Notes: a model not told the origin generated them from the sequence alone. A stretch of 64,000 nucleotides of DNA from Pseudomonadota bacterium (GCA_023426545.1 JAFAAN010000062.1:1-64000); one strand, 5' to 3'; counted from the stretch's first letter, positions 32,954-43,090 are shown. Program-made: numbers and translations.

Positions 32954-34552
32954 CTACCGGCGGCGGGCGGCGACGTCGGCGTGCTTCTCCACGAACTCGG
33001 AGTAGGGGCCGTTGAAGTCCAGCACCTCCTGGCCCGGCTGGAGCGACCAGACGCGGGTGGCCACCTCGGAGATGAGCTCCTGGTCGTGCGTGACGACGAT
33101 GACGGTGCCCTCGTACTTCTGGAGCCCCTCGGCCAGCGCGGCGATGGACTCGAGGTCCAGGTGGTTGGTGGGCTCGTCGAGCACCAGCACGTTGTCCTGC
33201 ATGATCATCAGCTTGGACAGCAGCAGGCGCACCGTCTCACCACCGGAGAGGGTGTCGGTGTTCTTCATCCGCTCCTCACCGGAGAAGAGCATCCGGCCCA
33301 GCACGCCGGAGATCTCCTCGTTGGTGAGCTTCTCGCTCAGCTCGCGCAGCCAGCCGAAGCACGTGGTGCCCTTGCTCACGACGCCATGGTGGTCCTGCGG
33401 CAGGTAGCCCACCGAAGCCTGGTGGCCCCAGCCAATCTTCCCGCCGTCCGGCTCGAGCTGCCCCGCAATCATCTTCACCAGCGTGGACTTGCCCACGCCG
33501 TTGCGGCCGATGACGCAGACCTTCTCGCCCTTGCACACCAGGGCGTCGAAGGGCTTGATGACCTCCTGGCCGTCGAAGGCCTTGTGGATGCCCTCGATCA
33601 TCAGCGTCTGCTTGCCGCTGACCACCTTCTGGTCGAAGCGGATGAACGGGCGCGCGATGTTGGAGCGCTTCAGGTCCTCCGTCTTCAGCTTCTCGATCTG
33701 CTTGATGCGGCTCTGCACCTGCGAGGCGCGCGTACCGGCGTGGAAGCGGGCGACGAAGTCCTGGAGCTGGGCGATCTTCTTCTTCTTCTCGGCCGTCTCG
33801 GACTCGACGCGGCCGCGCACCTGCGCCTTCTGGCGGACCATGTCGTCGTACCCACCCGGGTAGTGGATGATGGTCTCGTAGTCGATGTCCGCGATGTGCG
33901 TGCAGATGGCGTTGAGGAAGTGCCGGTCGTGGCTGATGGTGATGAGCACGCCCTCATAGTCGCGGAGGAAGCTCTCCAGCCAGCGGATGGAGTCGATGTC
34001 GAGGTTGTTCGTGGGCTCGTCGAGCAGCAGGCCCTCGGGCTTGCCGAACAGCGCCTGCGCGAGCAGCACACGGAGCTTGAGGCCGCCGGTGAGCTGCTTC
34101 ATCGGCTCCTCGTGGAAGGCCTGGTCGATGCCGAGGCCGGCGAGCAGGGTGGCCGCGTCGCTCTCCGCCGAGTAGCCATCCTCCTCGGCGATGACGCCCT
34201 CCAGGTCGCCCAGGCGGTTGCCGTCCTCCTCGGTGATGTCCGACTTGGCCAGCAGCTCGTTCTTCTCGAACATGGCCGCCCAGAGCGGGCCGTTGCCCAT
34301 GAGCACCACGTCCAGGACGCGGTTCTCCTCATAGCGGAAGTGGTCCTGGCGGAGGATGCCCAGCTTGCGGGGCCGGACGATGTTGCCCATGTCCGCTTCC
34401 TCGTCCCCGGCGAGGATCTTCATGAACGTGGACTTCCCGGCCCCGTTCGGTCCGGTCAGGCCGTAGCGACGGCCCGGGGAGAACGTGACGTTGACGTCCT
34501 CGAAGAGCTTCTTGGGCCCGAAGGCCTTGGAGACGTTGATGACGTTGAACAT
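32954..34552 (-). CDS. ABC-F family ATPase (YbiT/Uup/EttA-like)
   Basis: The product is 532 residues with two ABC domains and no membrane segment, as in ribosome-associated ABC-F proteins. The first Walker A is GPNGAGKST (34-42) with signature LTGGL, and the second is GRNGVGKST with signature LSGGE. Both Walker B motifs end in DEPTN(N/H)LD. The charged linker between the domains (ETAEKKKKIAQLQDFVARF) is the tRNA-interacting region of the family. The family modulates translation on stalled ribosomes; which subfamily this is cannot be fixed by eye. The start ATG has no ribosome binding site but has a promoter-like sequence just upstream. Confidence 0.9.
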   Translation of the reverse strand: MFNVINVSKAFGPKKLFEDVNVTFSPGRRYGLTGPNGAGKSTFMKILAGDEEADMGNIVRPRKLGILRQDHFRYEENRVLDVVLMGNGPLWAAMFEKNELLAKSDITEEDGNRLGDLEGVIAEEDGYSAESDAATLLAGLGIDQAFHEEPMKQLTGGLKLRVLLAQALFGKPEGLLLDEPTNNLDIDSIRWLESFLRDYEGVLITISHDRHFLNAICTHIADIDYETIIHYPGGYDDMVRQKAQVRGRVESETAEKKKKIAQLQDFVARFHAGTRASQVQSRIKQIEKLKTEDLKRSNIARPFIRFDQKVVSGKQTLMIEGIHKAFDGQEVIKPFDALVCKGEKVCVIGRNGVGKSTLVKMIAGQLEPDGGKIGWGHQASVGYLPQDHHGVVSKGTTCFGWLRELSEKLTNEEISGVLGRMLFSGEERMKNTDTLSGGETVRLLLSKLMIMQDNVLVLDEPTNHLDLESIAALAEGLQKYEGTVIVVTHDQELISEVATRVWSLQPGQEVLDFNGPYSEFVEKHADVAARRR

Positions 34553-34561
34553 GGCGGCGGC

Positions 34562-34590
34562 GTTGTAGCGGAAATGGTGCGGTGGGCCAA
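34562..34590 (-). promoter_or_regulatory. Candidate sigma-70 promoter of the ABC-F gene
   Basis: On the minus strand TTGGCC and TACAAC are separated by 17 bases. The -10 box ends 9 bases before the ATG, and no ribosome binding site is visible, so a leaderless mRNA is likely. Confidence 0.5.
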
Positions 34591-34856
34591 AGCGGCGAGA
34601 TGGTTCGCGTTCACTTGGTGGAGCGCGGGGATCCCCTGTAACCGCTCGGAGGGCCGGAGAATGCCGCCCCGGGCCGGCTTCGAGACCAGGGCGGCGCCTG
34701 AAACCATGAGATGCTCGGAGCCCGGCGGCGTTCCGTCCCGAACGGAATGCCCGGACGCCTGTACGGCCGTCCAGGAGCCGGGGGCCCTGGCGCCCGGGAC
34801 GGCGGGTGGAGGCGCGGGCGGGACACATGGATGCGGTGCCCGCCGGGCGTGACGGG

Positions 34857-34862
34857 TATAAG
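34857..34862 (+). promoter_or_regulatory. Candidate -10 element of tgt
   Basis: TATAAG ends 9 bases before the tgt ATG. No -35 box is visible. AAGGG in the same stretch could instead be a ribosome binding site. Confidence 0.38.
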
Positions 34863-34871
34863 GGCCGGCCC

Positions 34872-36037
<1,166 letters not shown>

Positions 36038-36041
<4 letters not shown>

Positions 36042-36889
36042 GCACCGCGCCCGAGGCCAACCCGCGCGACGGCGACTTCGAGCTCATCACCCTGCGCAAT
36101 GGCTCGCGGGCCGTGCGGCACCTGGGGCATGGTGAGGTGATGCACCCCTCGGTGGGGCCGTGGCAGGAGGCCCTGCGGCTCTACGTGGAGCAGCCGCGGC
36201 TGGCGGACCGGCTCCGTCAGCCGGGGGCGCCGCTGGTGATTCACGACGTGGGGCTGGGCGCCGCCACCAACGCGGTGGCCGCGCTCACGTGCGCGAGGCG
36301 CCTGGGCTCGGAGCTGCGCCGGGAGCTGGAGGTGGTCAGCTTCGAGGTGGACCTGGCGCCGCTGCGGCTGGCCCTGGCGGACGCGGCGGGCTTCCCCTTC
36401 CTCCAGCCCTTCCGCGAGGCGGCCGAGGCGCTGATGCGCGATGGCGTCTGGCAGGAGGCGGGTATCCGCTGGCGCCTGCTGTTGGGCGACGCGCTGCCGC
36501 ACCTGGACGGCGAACTTCCCGTGGCGGACCTCGTCTACTTCGACCCGTTCTCGCCGGCGTCCAATCCGGACATGTGGACCGAGGCGGTACTGGCCCGGGT
36601 GCGCCGTCACTGCCGCGAGGACGGTGAGGGCACGCAGCTGCTCACGTACAGCGCGGCCACGCCGACGCGGGTGACGCTGCTGCTGGCCGGGTTCTTCGTG
36701 GGCGCGGGTGTGTCGACGGGGACGAAGGGCGAGACGACGGTGGGCGCGACCCGGTGGGAGTCGCTGGAGGCGCCGCTCGGCGAGCGGTGGCTGGAGCGGT
36801 GGAAGCGCTCGTCGTCCCGGGCGCCGCATGGTGGACAGCTCACGCCTGACATCGAGGCGCGCGTACTGGCGCACCCGCAGTGGCGGTGA
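36038..36889 (+). CDS. MnmC-like (MnmD) tRNA methyltransferase domain protein
   Basis: The product is 283 residues from a GTG that overlaps the tgt stop codon. A class I methyltransferase fold is visible: HDVGLGAATNAVA as the SAM loop, then DLVYFDPFSPASNPDMWT, which matches the DGFAPAKNPDMW signature of the MnmC N-terminal domain. The C-terminal FAD oxidase domain of full-length MnmC is missing, as in stand-alone MnmD. MnmD converts nm5U to mnm5U at tRNA position 34. Coupling to tgt supports a role in tRNA wobble modification. Confidence 0.8.
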
Positions 36890-36891
36890 GG

Positions 36892-36907
36892 TGGCACGGC
36901 CCTCGCC
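36892..36907 (+). promoter_or_regulatory. Candidate sigma-54 promoter of the alpha/beta hydrolase gene
   Basis: TGGCACG, four bases, then TCGCC: the GG and GC dinucleotides are 10 bases apart as required, and one base (TCGC for TTGC) plus the final base deviate. It begins 2 bases after the preceding stop codon; the predicted start is about 55 bases before the ATG at 36972. Confidence 0.4.
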
Positions 36908-36971
36908 GTCTTGGTGCGGCCGAGGCCGCGGGGGGAAGACATCCCGCGCGGTCCGAGGTAATCGACGGAGC

Positions 36972-37862
36972 ATGCGCGAAGCCCTTCAGATGGAGGACTG
37001 GGGCGGCACCGGTCCGGTGCTGCACCTGGCCCACGCCAACGGATTTCCACCGGGCTGCTACCGGAAGCTCATCGAGCACCTGAAGCCGCGCTACAACGTC
37101 TTCACCCTTCGCACCCGCTGTCTCGTGCCGGGCTCGGACCCCCAGGAGCTGCGAACCTGGGACGACATGGCGGATGACCTGATTCACGCGCTGCGCGCCC
37201 AGGGCGTGCAGGGAATCATCGGGGTGGGGCACAGCATGGGGGGCGTGGCGACGTTGCTCGCCTCCGCGAAGGCGCCCGCGCTCTTCCGGGCCGTGGTGGC
37301 GCTGGACCCGGTGTTGTTCACGGGGGCGCGAGCGCTGGCGCTGCGGGCCCTGACGCTGCTCGGTCTTAGAAGTCGGGTGCCTCCCGCGAGCCTCGCTCGG
37401 CGGCGCCGGGATGCATGGGGCGCTCGCGAAGAGGCGGCGCGGAGCTACGGCAAGAAGCCGCTGTTCGCGCGGTTCGACTCGGAGTGCTTCCAGGACTACA
37501 TCACCCACGGCCTCTCGGAAGCCCCGGGCGGCGGCTTCCGGCTGACCATTCCCAAAGCCTGGGAGGCGCGCGTCTTCGAGACGTCCCCGCGCGACGTGTG
37601 GAAGAGTCTGGGCACGGTGAGTGTGCCGACGCTCGTGATTCGCGGCGGCGACTCCGACACGTTGACCCGCGAAGCACTGGAGCGGGCCCGGCTCACGCTG
37701 CCGGACGTTCAGACAGAGGAGCTGTCCGGCACCGGCCACCTCTTCCCGTTGGAGCAACCCGCGCGGTGTGCCGAGCGCATCCTGGCGTTCCTCGAAGGGC
37801 TGGAGTCGACTCGCGCGGCGGCGTCGAGATACCCCAGAGCCACTTCATCCATGTCTTCATGA
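36972..37862 (+). CDS. Alpha/beta hydrolase
   Basis: The product is 296 residues with no signal peptide. The nucleophile elbow is GHSMGG with Ser88, the oxyanion-hole segment is HLAHANGFPPG (18-28), the acid is probably Asp227 or Asp229 in RGGDSD, and the base is His256 in GTGHLFPLE. A helical cap lies at about 115-200. The family covers esterases, lipases and epoxide or haloalkane hydrolases, and the substrate cannot be told. It stands alone on the plus strand, 82 bases after the MnmC-like gene, possibly behind its own sigma-54 promoter. Confidence 0.85.
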   Translation: MREALQMEDWGGTGPVLHLAHANGFPPGCYRKLIEHLKPRYNVFTLRTRCLVPGSDPQELRTWDDMADDLIHALRAQGVQGIIGVGHSMGGVATLLASAKAPALFRAVVALDPVLFTGARALALRALTLLGLRSRVPPASLARRRRDAWGAREEAARSYGKKPLFARFDSECFQDYITHGLSEAPGGGFRLTIPKAWEARVFETSPRDVWKSLGTVSVPTLVIRGGDSDTLTREALERARLTLPDVQTEELSGTGHLFPLEQPARCAERILAFLEGLESTRAAASRYPRATSSMSS

Positions 37863-37908
37863 TGCGTCCCCCTTGATGGCGCCGAAAGCTAGCGGCCTCC
37901 GTCGAACA

Positions 37909-37956
37909 CCACGAGGAACAAGTTGTTCGTGGATTGATAGCCTGGAGTTATCAATC
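37909..37956. other. Two adjacent dyad symmetries in an AT-richer convergent gap
   Basis: The first is an imperfect palindrome (CCACGA at 37909-37914 against TCGTGG at 37927-37932, with AACAA and TTGTT inside). The second is a perfect 8-base inverted repeat (GATTGATA and TATCAATC) with a 9-base centre. They sit between the convergent stops of the hydrolase and OmpA-type genes and may act as terminators or as a protein-binding site. Confidence 0.5.
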
Positions 37957-37965
37957 GCGCGTGGG

Positions 37966-38508
37966 CTACAGCGCCCCGCGCGTCGCCTGCTCCGGCGACG
38001 AGAAGGTGAACTCCGCGCGGCGGTTCTTGCGGAAGGCCTCCTCCGTGTGCGCGTCCGACAGCGGCCGCTCCTCGCCGTAGGAGACGATGGAGAGCCGCGA
38101 AGGCTCCACACCCAGGTTGCGCAGGTAGTCGCGCACCACGGCCGCGCGCCGGTGGCCCAGCGCGATGTTGTACTCCGTGGTGCCCAGCTCGCAGGTGTGG
38201 CCCGACACCGTCACCCGCGTCTGGGGCCGCTCCCTCAGGCCCGTCGCCAGCTGGGCGAGCAGCTCGCGGGACTCGGGCCGCAGCGTGGCCGAGTCGAGCT
38301 CGAAGTACACCGGTTCAGCCGCCAGCGTACCCATCGCCCGGCGCGCCGCTTCTTCATCGTCATCGGAGGTCCGGTTGGACGTTGCCGCCGTGGCGGTGGG
38401 GCTCCGGTGCCGGTCCGGCAGGGTGTCCGTGACAGAGGACGCCTTGGGCTTCGAGGCGCAACCAACCAGACTGACCGCGGCAAGGAGAGACAGGAGGGCT
38501 CGGTTCAT
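37966..38508 (-). CDS. OmpA/Pal-type peptidoglycan-binding lipoprotein
   Basis: The product is 180 residues from ATG 38508, with AGGGGGC directly upstream. A lipoprotein signal with lipobox LVGC (Cys17) is followed by about 45 linker residues and an OmpA C-terminal domain at about 65-175. VYFELDSATLRPES opens the domain, VSGHTCELGTTEYNIALGHR contains the peptidoglycan contact residues (Asp of the usual TDxxG replaced by Cys-Glu), and NRRAEFTF closes it. It probably anchors the outer membrane to the cell wall. The sigma-54 regulator ends 89 bases upstream, on the same strand. No tol genes are nearby, so it is not called pal. Confidence 0.87.
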   Translation of the reverse strand: MNRALLSLLAAVSLVGCASKPKASSVTDTLPDRHRSPTATAATSNRTSDDDEEAARRAMGTLAAEPVYFELDSATLRPESRELLAQLATGLRERPQTRVTVSGHTCELGTTEYNIALGHRRAAVVRDYLRNLGVEPSRLSIVSYGEERPLSDAHTEEAFRKNRRAEFTFSSPEQATRGAL

Positions 38509-38597
38509 GCCCCCTGTCATTTTCAAGGCCCGTGCCGTGCTCCCGTCCCTCTGAGACACCCGAACCGTGGCACGTTCACCGTTGCACCGTGCACAGG

Positions 38598-39971
38598 TCA
38601 GCGTTGCGGATTGCCTTCCGCGCGCTCGCGCCGGTGGATGGTGGAGACGTCGATGCCGAGCAGCTCCGCCGCCTTCGTCTTGTTTCCCCCGCACCGGGCC
38701 ACGGCCCAGGCGATGTACTCCGTCTCCAACTGCCGCAGGGGGATGATGGTGCGCTGCGCCGCCGCCAGCGGGTGGGGCTCGCTGCCGGTGTCCGCCGGCA
38801 GGTGCGGCCGGAGCTGGGGCAGGTCCACGACCTCCGTGGAGCCGAGCACCACCAGCCGCTGCACGAGGTTCTCCAGCTCGCGCACGTTGCCCACCCAGGG
38901 CAGCGTCCCCAGCGCGGCGATGGTCTCCGGGGAGAATCGTTGCACCACCGAGCGTGGGGTGCGCGCCTTGGCCTGGATGAGGAAGTGCTCGACGAGCGCC
39001 GGGATGTCCTCGCGGCGCTCCCTCAGGGGCGGCAGCCGCAGGGTGACGACATTGAGCCGGTAGAAGACGTCCGCGCGGAAGCGGCCCTCCTTCACCCGCG
39101 CTTCCAGGTCCTGGTGCGTCGCGGCGACGACGCGCACGTCCACCGTGCGCGAGCCATCCGCGCCCACCGCGCGGACCTCACCGTCCTCCAGCACCCGCAG
39201 CAGCCGGGCCTGGAGCTCGGGGGCCATGTCCCCAATCTCGTCCAGGAACAAGGTGCCGCCGTCCGCTTCCACGAAGAGGCCGCGCCGCGCCGTGGTGGCG
39301 CCGGTGAAGGCGCCCTTCACGTGCCCGAACAGCTCGCTCTCCAGCAGGGCGTGGGGGAGGGCGGTGCAGTTGACGGCGACGAATGGCCCGGCCTTCCGCG
39401 TGCCCTCGAAGTGCAGCGCCCGGGCGACCAGCTCCTTGCCGCTGCCGCTCTCACCGCGCACCAGCACCGGCGCGCTGGACCAGGCCACGCGCTCGATGAG
39501 GGCATAGAGGTCGCGCATGGCGGTGCTGCTGCCCACCAGGGCGCCCAGGCCCCCGCGGTCGGCGGCCTGCTGCTTGAGCGCGCGGTGCTCGGTGCGCAGG
39601 CGGCGCTGCTCCAGCGCGCGCCCCAGGGACAGGCGGACCTCGTCCAGCCGGAAGGGCTTGGTGAAGTAGTGGTACGCGCCGCGCTTCATCGCCTCCACCG
39701 CGCTCTCCACGCCGCCGAAGGCCGTCATCATCAGCACGGGCAGCTCCGGGTCGAGCTTGCGCGCGGCGTCGAGCACGTCGAAGCCGTCCACCTCCTGCAT
39801 GCGCAGGTCGCACAGCACCGCGTCGTAGACGCGCGCGCGAAGCTGGGCGATGGCGTCCGCGCCGCCGGTGGCGATGTCGACCTTGTAGCCATCGTCCGTC
39901 AGCGGCTCCTTCAGCATCTGTCCCATCTCGACGTGGTCGTCCACGACGAGGACCCTGGCTCTAGATGGCAT
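38598..39971 (-). CDS. Sigma-54-dependent NtrC-family response regulator
   Basis: The product is 457 residues from ATG 39971. The receiver domain (1-120) has the phosphorylation site Asp55 and Lys105. The AAA+ domain (about 140-375) has Walker A GESGSGKE (173-180), the sigma-54 contact loop GAFTGA (220-225) and the Walker B LFLDEIGDM. A Fis-type helix-turn-helix closes the protein (NKTKAAELLGIDVSTIHRR). All residues needed for an active enhancer-binding protein are present. It overlaps the end of its partner kinase gene by 11 bases. Targets are unknown; the kinase operon itself has a sigma-54 promoter. Confidence 0.94.
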   Translation of the reverse strand: MPSRARVLVVDDHVEMGQMLKEPLTDDGYKVDIATGGADAIAQLRARVYDAVLCDLRMQEVDGFDVLDAARKLDPELPVLMMTAFGGVESAVEAMKRGAYHYFTKPFRLDEVRLSLGRALEQRRLRTEHRALKQQAADRGGLGALVGSSTAMRDLYALIERVAWSSAPVLVRGESGSGKELVARALHFEGTRKAGPFVAVNCTALPHALLESELFGHVKGAFTGATTARRGLFVEADGGTLFLDEIGDMAPELQARLLRVLEDGEVRAVGADGSRTVDVRVVAATHQDLEARVKEGRFRADVFYRLNVVTLRLPPLRERREDIPALVEHFLIQAKARTPRSVVQRFSPETIAALGTLPWVGNVRELENLVQRLVVLGSTEVVDLPQLRPHLPADTGSEPHPLAAAQRTIIPLRQLETEYIAWAVARCGGNKTKAAELLGIDVSTIHRRERAEGNPQR

Positions 39972-42075
39972 GTCGCTCCTCTCCGGCGGGCGCCGCCACG
40001 GGCCAGCGCACGGTGACGCGGGTGCCTCGCTCCGGCGCGCTGTCCAGCTCGATGTGGCCACCGTGGTTGCGCACGATGTGCGCCACCATCGTCAGGCCCA
40101 AGCCGGTGCCCTGGCCGCGCTTCTTGGTGGTGAAAAAGGGGTCGAAGACCTGGTGGACGTGGTGAGGGGAGATGCCGCAGCCGTTGTCCTCGACGTCCAC
40201 CCGCACCATGCCCCAGGCCCCAGGCGCGTGCTCTGTGTCGAGGCTCGCGCTCAGCCGCACGCGCCCACCCGGCTCGCACGCGTCGCAGGCGTTGAGCACC
40301 AGGTTGATGAGCACCTGCTGGAGCTGGTCGGGGTCCGCCGCCACCGCGGGCAGGTCCGCGGCGACGGTGACCTCCAGCTTCAGGCGCCGGCGCTCCGCCT
40401 CCATCCACAGCAGCTCCCGGAGGTTGCTCACCATCGGCGCCAGCGGCACCGTCTGCGCGTCGGCGGGCTGGAGCCGCGAGAAGTCGAGGAGCTGGCGCAG
40501 CGTCCGACTCACCCGGTCGATCTGCTCGATGATGGTGCCCAGGCCGGCCGTCTGGGGATGCTCCGGGCCCAGCTTCTCCACGACGTACTCGGCGCGCCCG
40601 CGGACGATGCCCAGCGGCGTGCCAATCTCATGGGCGATGCCCGCCGCGAGCACGCCCACCGTGGCCAGCTTCTCCGCGCGCAGCAGCTGGCCCTCCAGCG
40701 CGCGCAGGTTGCTCAGGTCCTCGATGACGACCAGGGTGTGGACGTCGGAGGCGTTCGGCTCTAGCGGGACTGCGTGGACGTTGTACTGGCCTGGCTCCTC
40801 GAAGAGGCAGAGCGGCTCGCCATGGAGGCTGCGCGGCTTCCCGTCGAGCGTGGCGGCGTGGACCAGGTCCTCCAGGCGCTGGATGACGGGCGCCTGGGCG
40901 AGGGGAAAGGCCGCGGCCAGCGTCTGGCCCACGGCGTCCGGGGGCATGCGGGCGCTCAGCGCGCGGTTGGCGGCGGAGATGTGCCGGGACGCGGACAAGG
41001 CCAGCACGCCGGTGGGGATGTGGTCGAGAATCTTCTGCGTCTTGTCGTGCAGGTGGGCCAGCCGCCGCGCGTGGTGCTGGCTCTCCCGCAGGGCCTCCGC
41101 CCGGCTGCGCGCGAGCACCACGTACACGCCGAAGGCGATGATGAAGCCGGAGACGAGCACCGCGGCCAGCGACAGGCGCAGCACGAGGCTGCGCTCGTGC
41201 GCGCGCAGCACCTGCGTGGAGGCGAGCGTCGCCACCGGCCACGCGGGGCCATTCTTGAACCGCACCGGGCTGAAGGTGGCCACCACCTCCGAGTCACCCA
41301 TGCCGAGGCGCGCGGCCTCCCGGCGCTCGATGATGAGCGTGCCCGACTCGCCCTCGCGCATCCGCCGCACCAGCGCCCCCAGGCCGGGCAACAAGTGGCC
41401 CTCGGTGGCGAGCTGCCCGTACGACTCGGTGAGCCGGGGGCTGGTCAGCGCCGTCGGCGCGCCATGGAGGCCCAGCACCAGCAGTTGCGTCTCCATGTCG
41501 GACGCGAGCAGCTTCAGGGGCGCGAAGAGGGGCTCGGCGTCCACCAGCACCACCACCACGCCGCCGCCGTCCGGGGAGTCCTCCGGCATGGCGGTGGCGA
41601 AGGCGCGCAGCCAGCCGGTGCGGGCCCGGGGTAGGGGCGGGGACGAGACGATGTGGCCGGGCGGGTGGCTGCGCGCCCGCTCCACGGTGACGGCGAGATC
41701 CTCCGCGGTGAACTGATGCGTCATGGCCACCGCGCTGCGCCGGTCAACGAGGCGCAGGCGCTCGCGGCCATCCGTGCCGAAGACGAGGATGGCCTTGTAC
41801 TGCCCCACCGCCTCCAGCAGGGCGCGCATCTCCCGCCGGTGCTCCTCGGCGGTGCCCGGCTGGGCCAGCAGCTCGCCGGCGAAGCGGAGGTCCTCCTCCG
41901 CGTTCTCCAGGGCGGCGGATACGCCGCGCACGGCCTCGTGGAGCTGGGCCTGCCGCTCGCGGGCCATCTGGTCCACCAGCGCCTGCCTGTCACGCTGCAT
42001 GAAGTGCAGGACACCGGCGATGATGCCGGAGAGGACCACGCACAACAGCAGGACTGGCAGGACGGACAGGCGCAT
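39961..42075 (-). CDS. Membrane-bound sensor histidine kinase (NtrB-like)
   Basis: The product is 704 residues. Transmembrane segments lie at about 5-25 and 310-332 and enclose a periplasmic Cache-like sensor of about 285 residues. A PAS domain follows at about 350-460. The HisKA H-box is AAGIAHEIGTPLG and the HATPase has the N-box NLVLNACDAC, then DNGCGI and GTGLGLTM. The partner is the sigma-54 regulator encoded immediately downstream. The ligand is unknown; the sensor resembles those for small organic acids only in general fold. A near-consensus sigma-54 promoter lies about 100 bases upstream. Confidence 0.92.
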   Translation of the reverse strand: MRLSVLPVLLLCVVLSGIIAGVLHFMQRDRQALVDQMARERQAQLHEAVRGVSAALENAEEDLRFAGELLAQPGTAEEHRREMRALLEAVGQYKAILVFGTDGRERLRLVDRRSAVAMTHQFTAEDLAVTVERARSHPPGHIVSSPPLPRARTGWLRAFATAMPEDSPDGGGVVVVLVDAEPLFAPLKLLASDMETQLLVLGLHGAPTALTSPRLTESYGQLATEGHLLPGLGALVRRMREGESGTLIIERREAARLGMGDSEVVATFSPVRFKNGPAWPVATLASTQVLRAHERSLVLRLSLAAVLVSGFIIAFGVYVVLARSRAEALRESQHHARRLAHLHDKTQKILDHIPTGVLALSASRHISAANRALSARMPPDAVGQTLAAAFPLAQAPVIQRLEDLVHAATLDGKPRSLHGEPLCLFEEPGQYNVHAVPLEPNASDVHTLVVIEDLSNLRALEGQLLRAEKLATVGVLAAGIAHEIGTPLGIVRGRAEYVVEKLGPEHPQTAGLGTIIEQIDRVSRTLRQLLDFSRLQPADAQTVPLAPMVSNLRELLWMEAERRRLKLEVTVAADLPAVAADPDQLQQVLINLVLNACDACEPGGRVRLSASLDTEHAPGAWGMVRVDVEDNGCGISPHHVHQVFDPFFTTKKRGQGTGLGLTMVAHIVRNHGGHIELDSAPERGTRVTVRWPVAAPAGEERHAI

Positions 42076-42174
42076 GAACAGGGGGGCGGACGCTGCTCCG
42101 CGGGCGGGACCCAGGGGACCTGCCGGACCCCGCGCAGTCTGGCAGCGCGACAGCCCGGAGAAAATCGCGCTGGT

Positions 42175-42190
42175 AGCAACGGCCGTGCCC
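42175..42190 (-). promoter_or_regulatory. Sigma-54 promoter of the kinase-regulator operon
   Basis: On the minus strand the sequence is GGGCACGGCCGTTGCT. It fits TGGCACG, four bases, TTGC, then A or T, with a single mismatch at the first base; GG and GC are 10 bases apart. The predicted start is near 42165, about 90 bases before the kinase ATG. Confidence 0.65.
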
Positions 42191-42298
42191 CTGGCCCGCC
42201 CCCTCTGCGCGGCGGTGGAACAGCCCGGAGCACCGCCGCAATCTGCATGGCCGCCCTTGCATCCTGCCAGGGCTGCTGCCCAGGCAGGAGGAGGGCGC

Positions 42299-43090
42299 TC
42301 AGCGGCGGGACGCCTGCTGGGTGAGCTGCTGGGACGCCTCGCGGACCTTGGCCTGGATGCGGCGGAGGTTCTCCGGACCCATGCGCAGCAGGTGCTTCTG
42401 CGCGGCCGTCAGCGACTCGAGCTTCGGGTCCGCGTAGACGTACAGGGCGCCCCTGGGCACCACCTCCACCTCGCCGTCGATGACGGGCACGGCGAGCACC
42501 TGTTCGAACGCGAGATGGAGCGTCGCGTCGAAGGTGCTGCCCGGGCGGGCGCTCTCCTGGTGGAGGCGCTCGGCCAGGTGGCGCACCTCACGGTACGTGG
42601 ACACCAGCACGCCCATGTCGAGCGAGCCCACCACCGCGCCGATGACGTCGTAGCGCGCGTAGCTCTGCTTCTCGATGAAGTGCTTGCCGGCCCTCTCACG
42701 GGCCTCGAAGGCGCCAGCCGGAGCGAGGAAGCTCACCGCCTCGCGCGGGCTGTCGCCTTCCGCCACGTTGCCGACGACGGTGACGAAGCGGCGCAGCAGG
42801 TCGTGCTCGCGCAGCCACGCGGCGAACGCCGGCAGGTTCGAGGCCCGCGCGAGCCGGTCGCGCACCAGCGCGTCCAGCGCCGCGGAGGAGGGCAGCGGCT
42901 CGGTGCGCTGGGCCAACCCGGGGTGTGACGGCTTGGGAATCACGGCTTGCGACGGATGCGGCACCTCCGCCGAGGACTGGCGGAGCCACAGCCACGTGCC
43001 CGCGCCCGCGAACACCAACACCGCCGCCACCAGTCCCACGCCCCAATGCAGCTTGCGCCGGGGATTCGTCACCACTTCAGGGTTGCTCAT
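42299..43090 (-). CDS. DUF3014 domain membrane-anchored protein
   Basis: The product is 263 residues. A short basic N-terminus is followed by one transmembrane helix at about 15-37 and a proline-rich linker. A soluble domain of about 180 residues resembles DUF3014 (LPSSAALDALVRDRL, LREHDLLRRFVTVVGNVAEG, YARYDVIGAVVGSLD). The soluble part is expected in the periplasm. The family has no established function. The start codon is directly preceded by a hairpin that overlaps its ribosome binding site. Confidence 0.8.
   Translation of the reverse strand: MSNPEVVTNPRRKLHWGVGLVAAVLVFAGAGTWLWLRQSSAEVPHPSQAVIPKPSHPGLAQRTEPLPSSAALDALVRDRLARASNLPAFAAWLREHDLLRRFVTVVGNVAEGDSPREAVSFLAPAGAFEARERAGKHFIEKQSYARYDVIGAVVGSLDMGVLVSTYREVRHLAERLHQESARPGSTFDATLHLAFEQVLAVPVIDGEVEVVPRGALYVYADPKLESLTAAQKHLLRMGPENLRRIQAKVREASQQLTQQASRR

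Larger units (their letters stand above)
34553..34871. other. 319-base divergent intergenic region between the ABC-F gene and tgt
   Basis: No gene is supported here. It contains a promoter-like sequence for each flanking gene. It also has a short dyad, TTCCGT (34731-34736) and ACGGAA (34742-34747), around a 5-base centre that could be an operator. The rest is GC-rich sequence with no visible feature. Confidence 0.6.

Noticed and set aside
38509..38530. GGCACG-N4-TTGA on the minus strand before the OmpA-type gene
   Set aside because: The essential GC of the -12 element is GA, and the predicted start would lie inside the coding sequence.
38568..38586. A TGGCACG followed by TTGCA upstream of the OmpA-type gene region, resembling a sigma-54 promoter
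   Set aside because: Seven bases separate the two elements instead of four, so GG and GC are 13 bases apart. It also points toward the end of the regulator gene.
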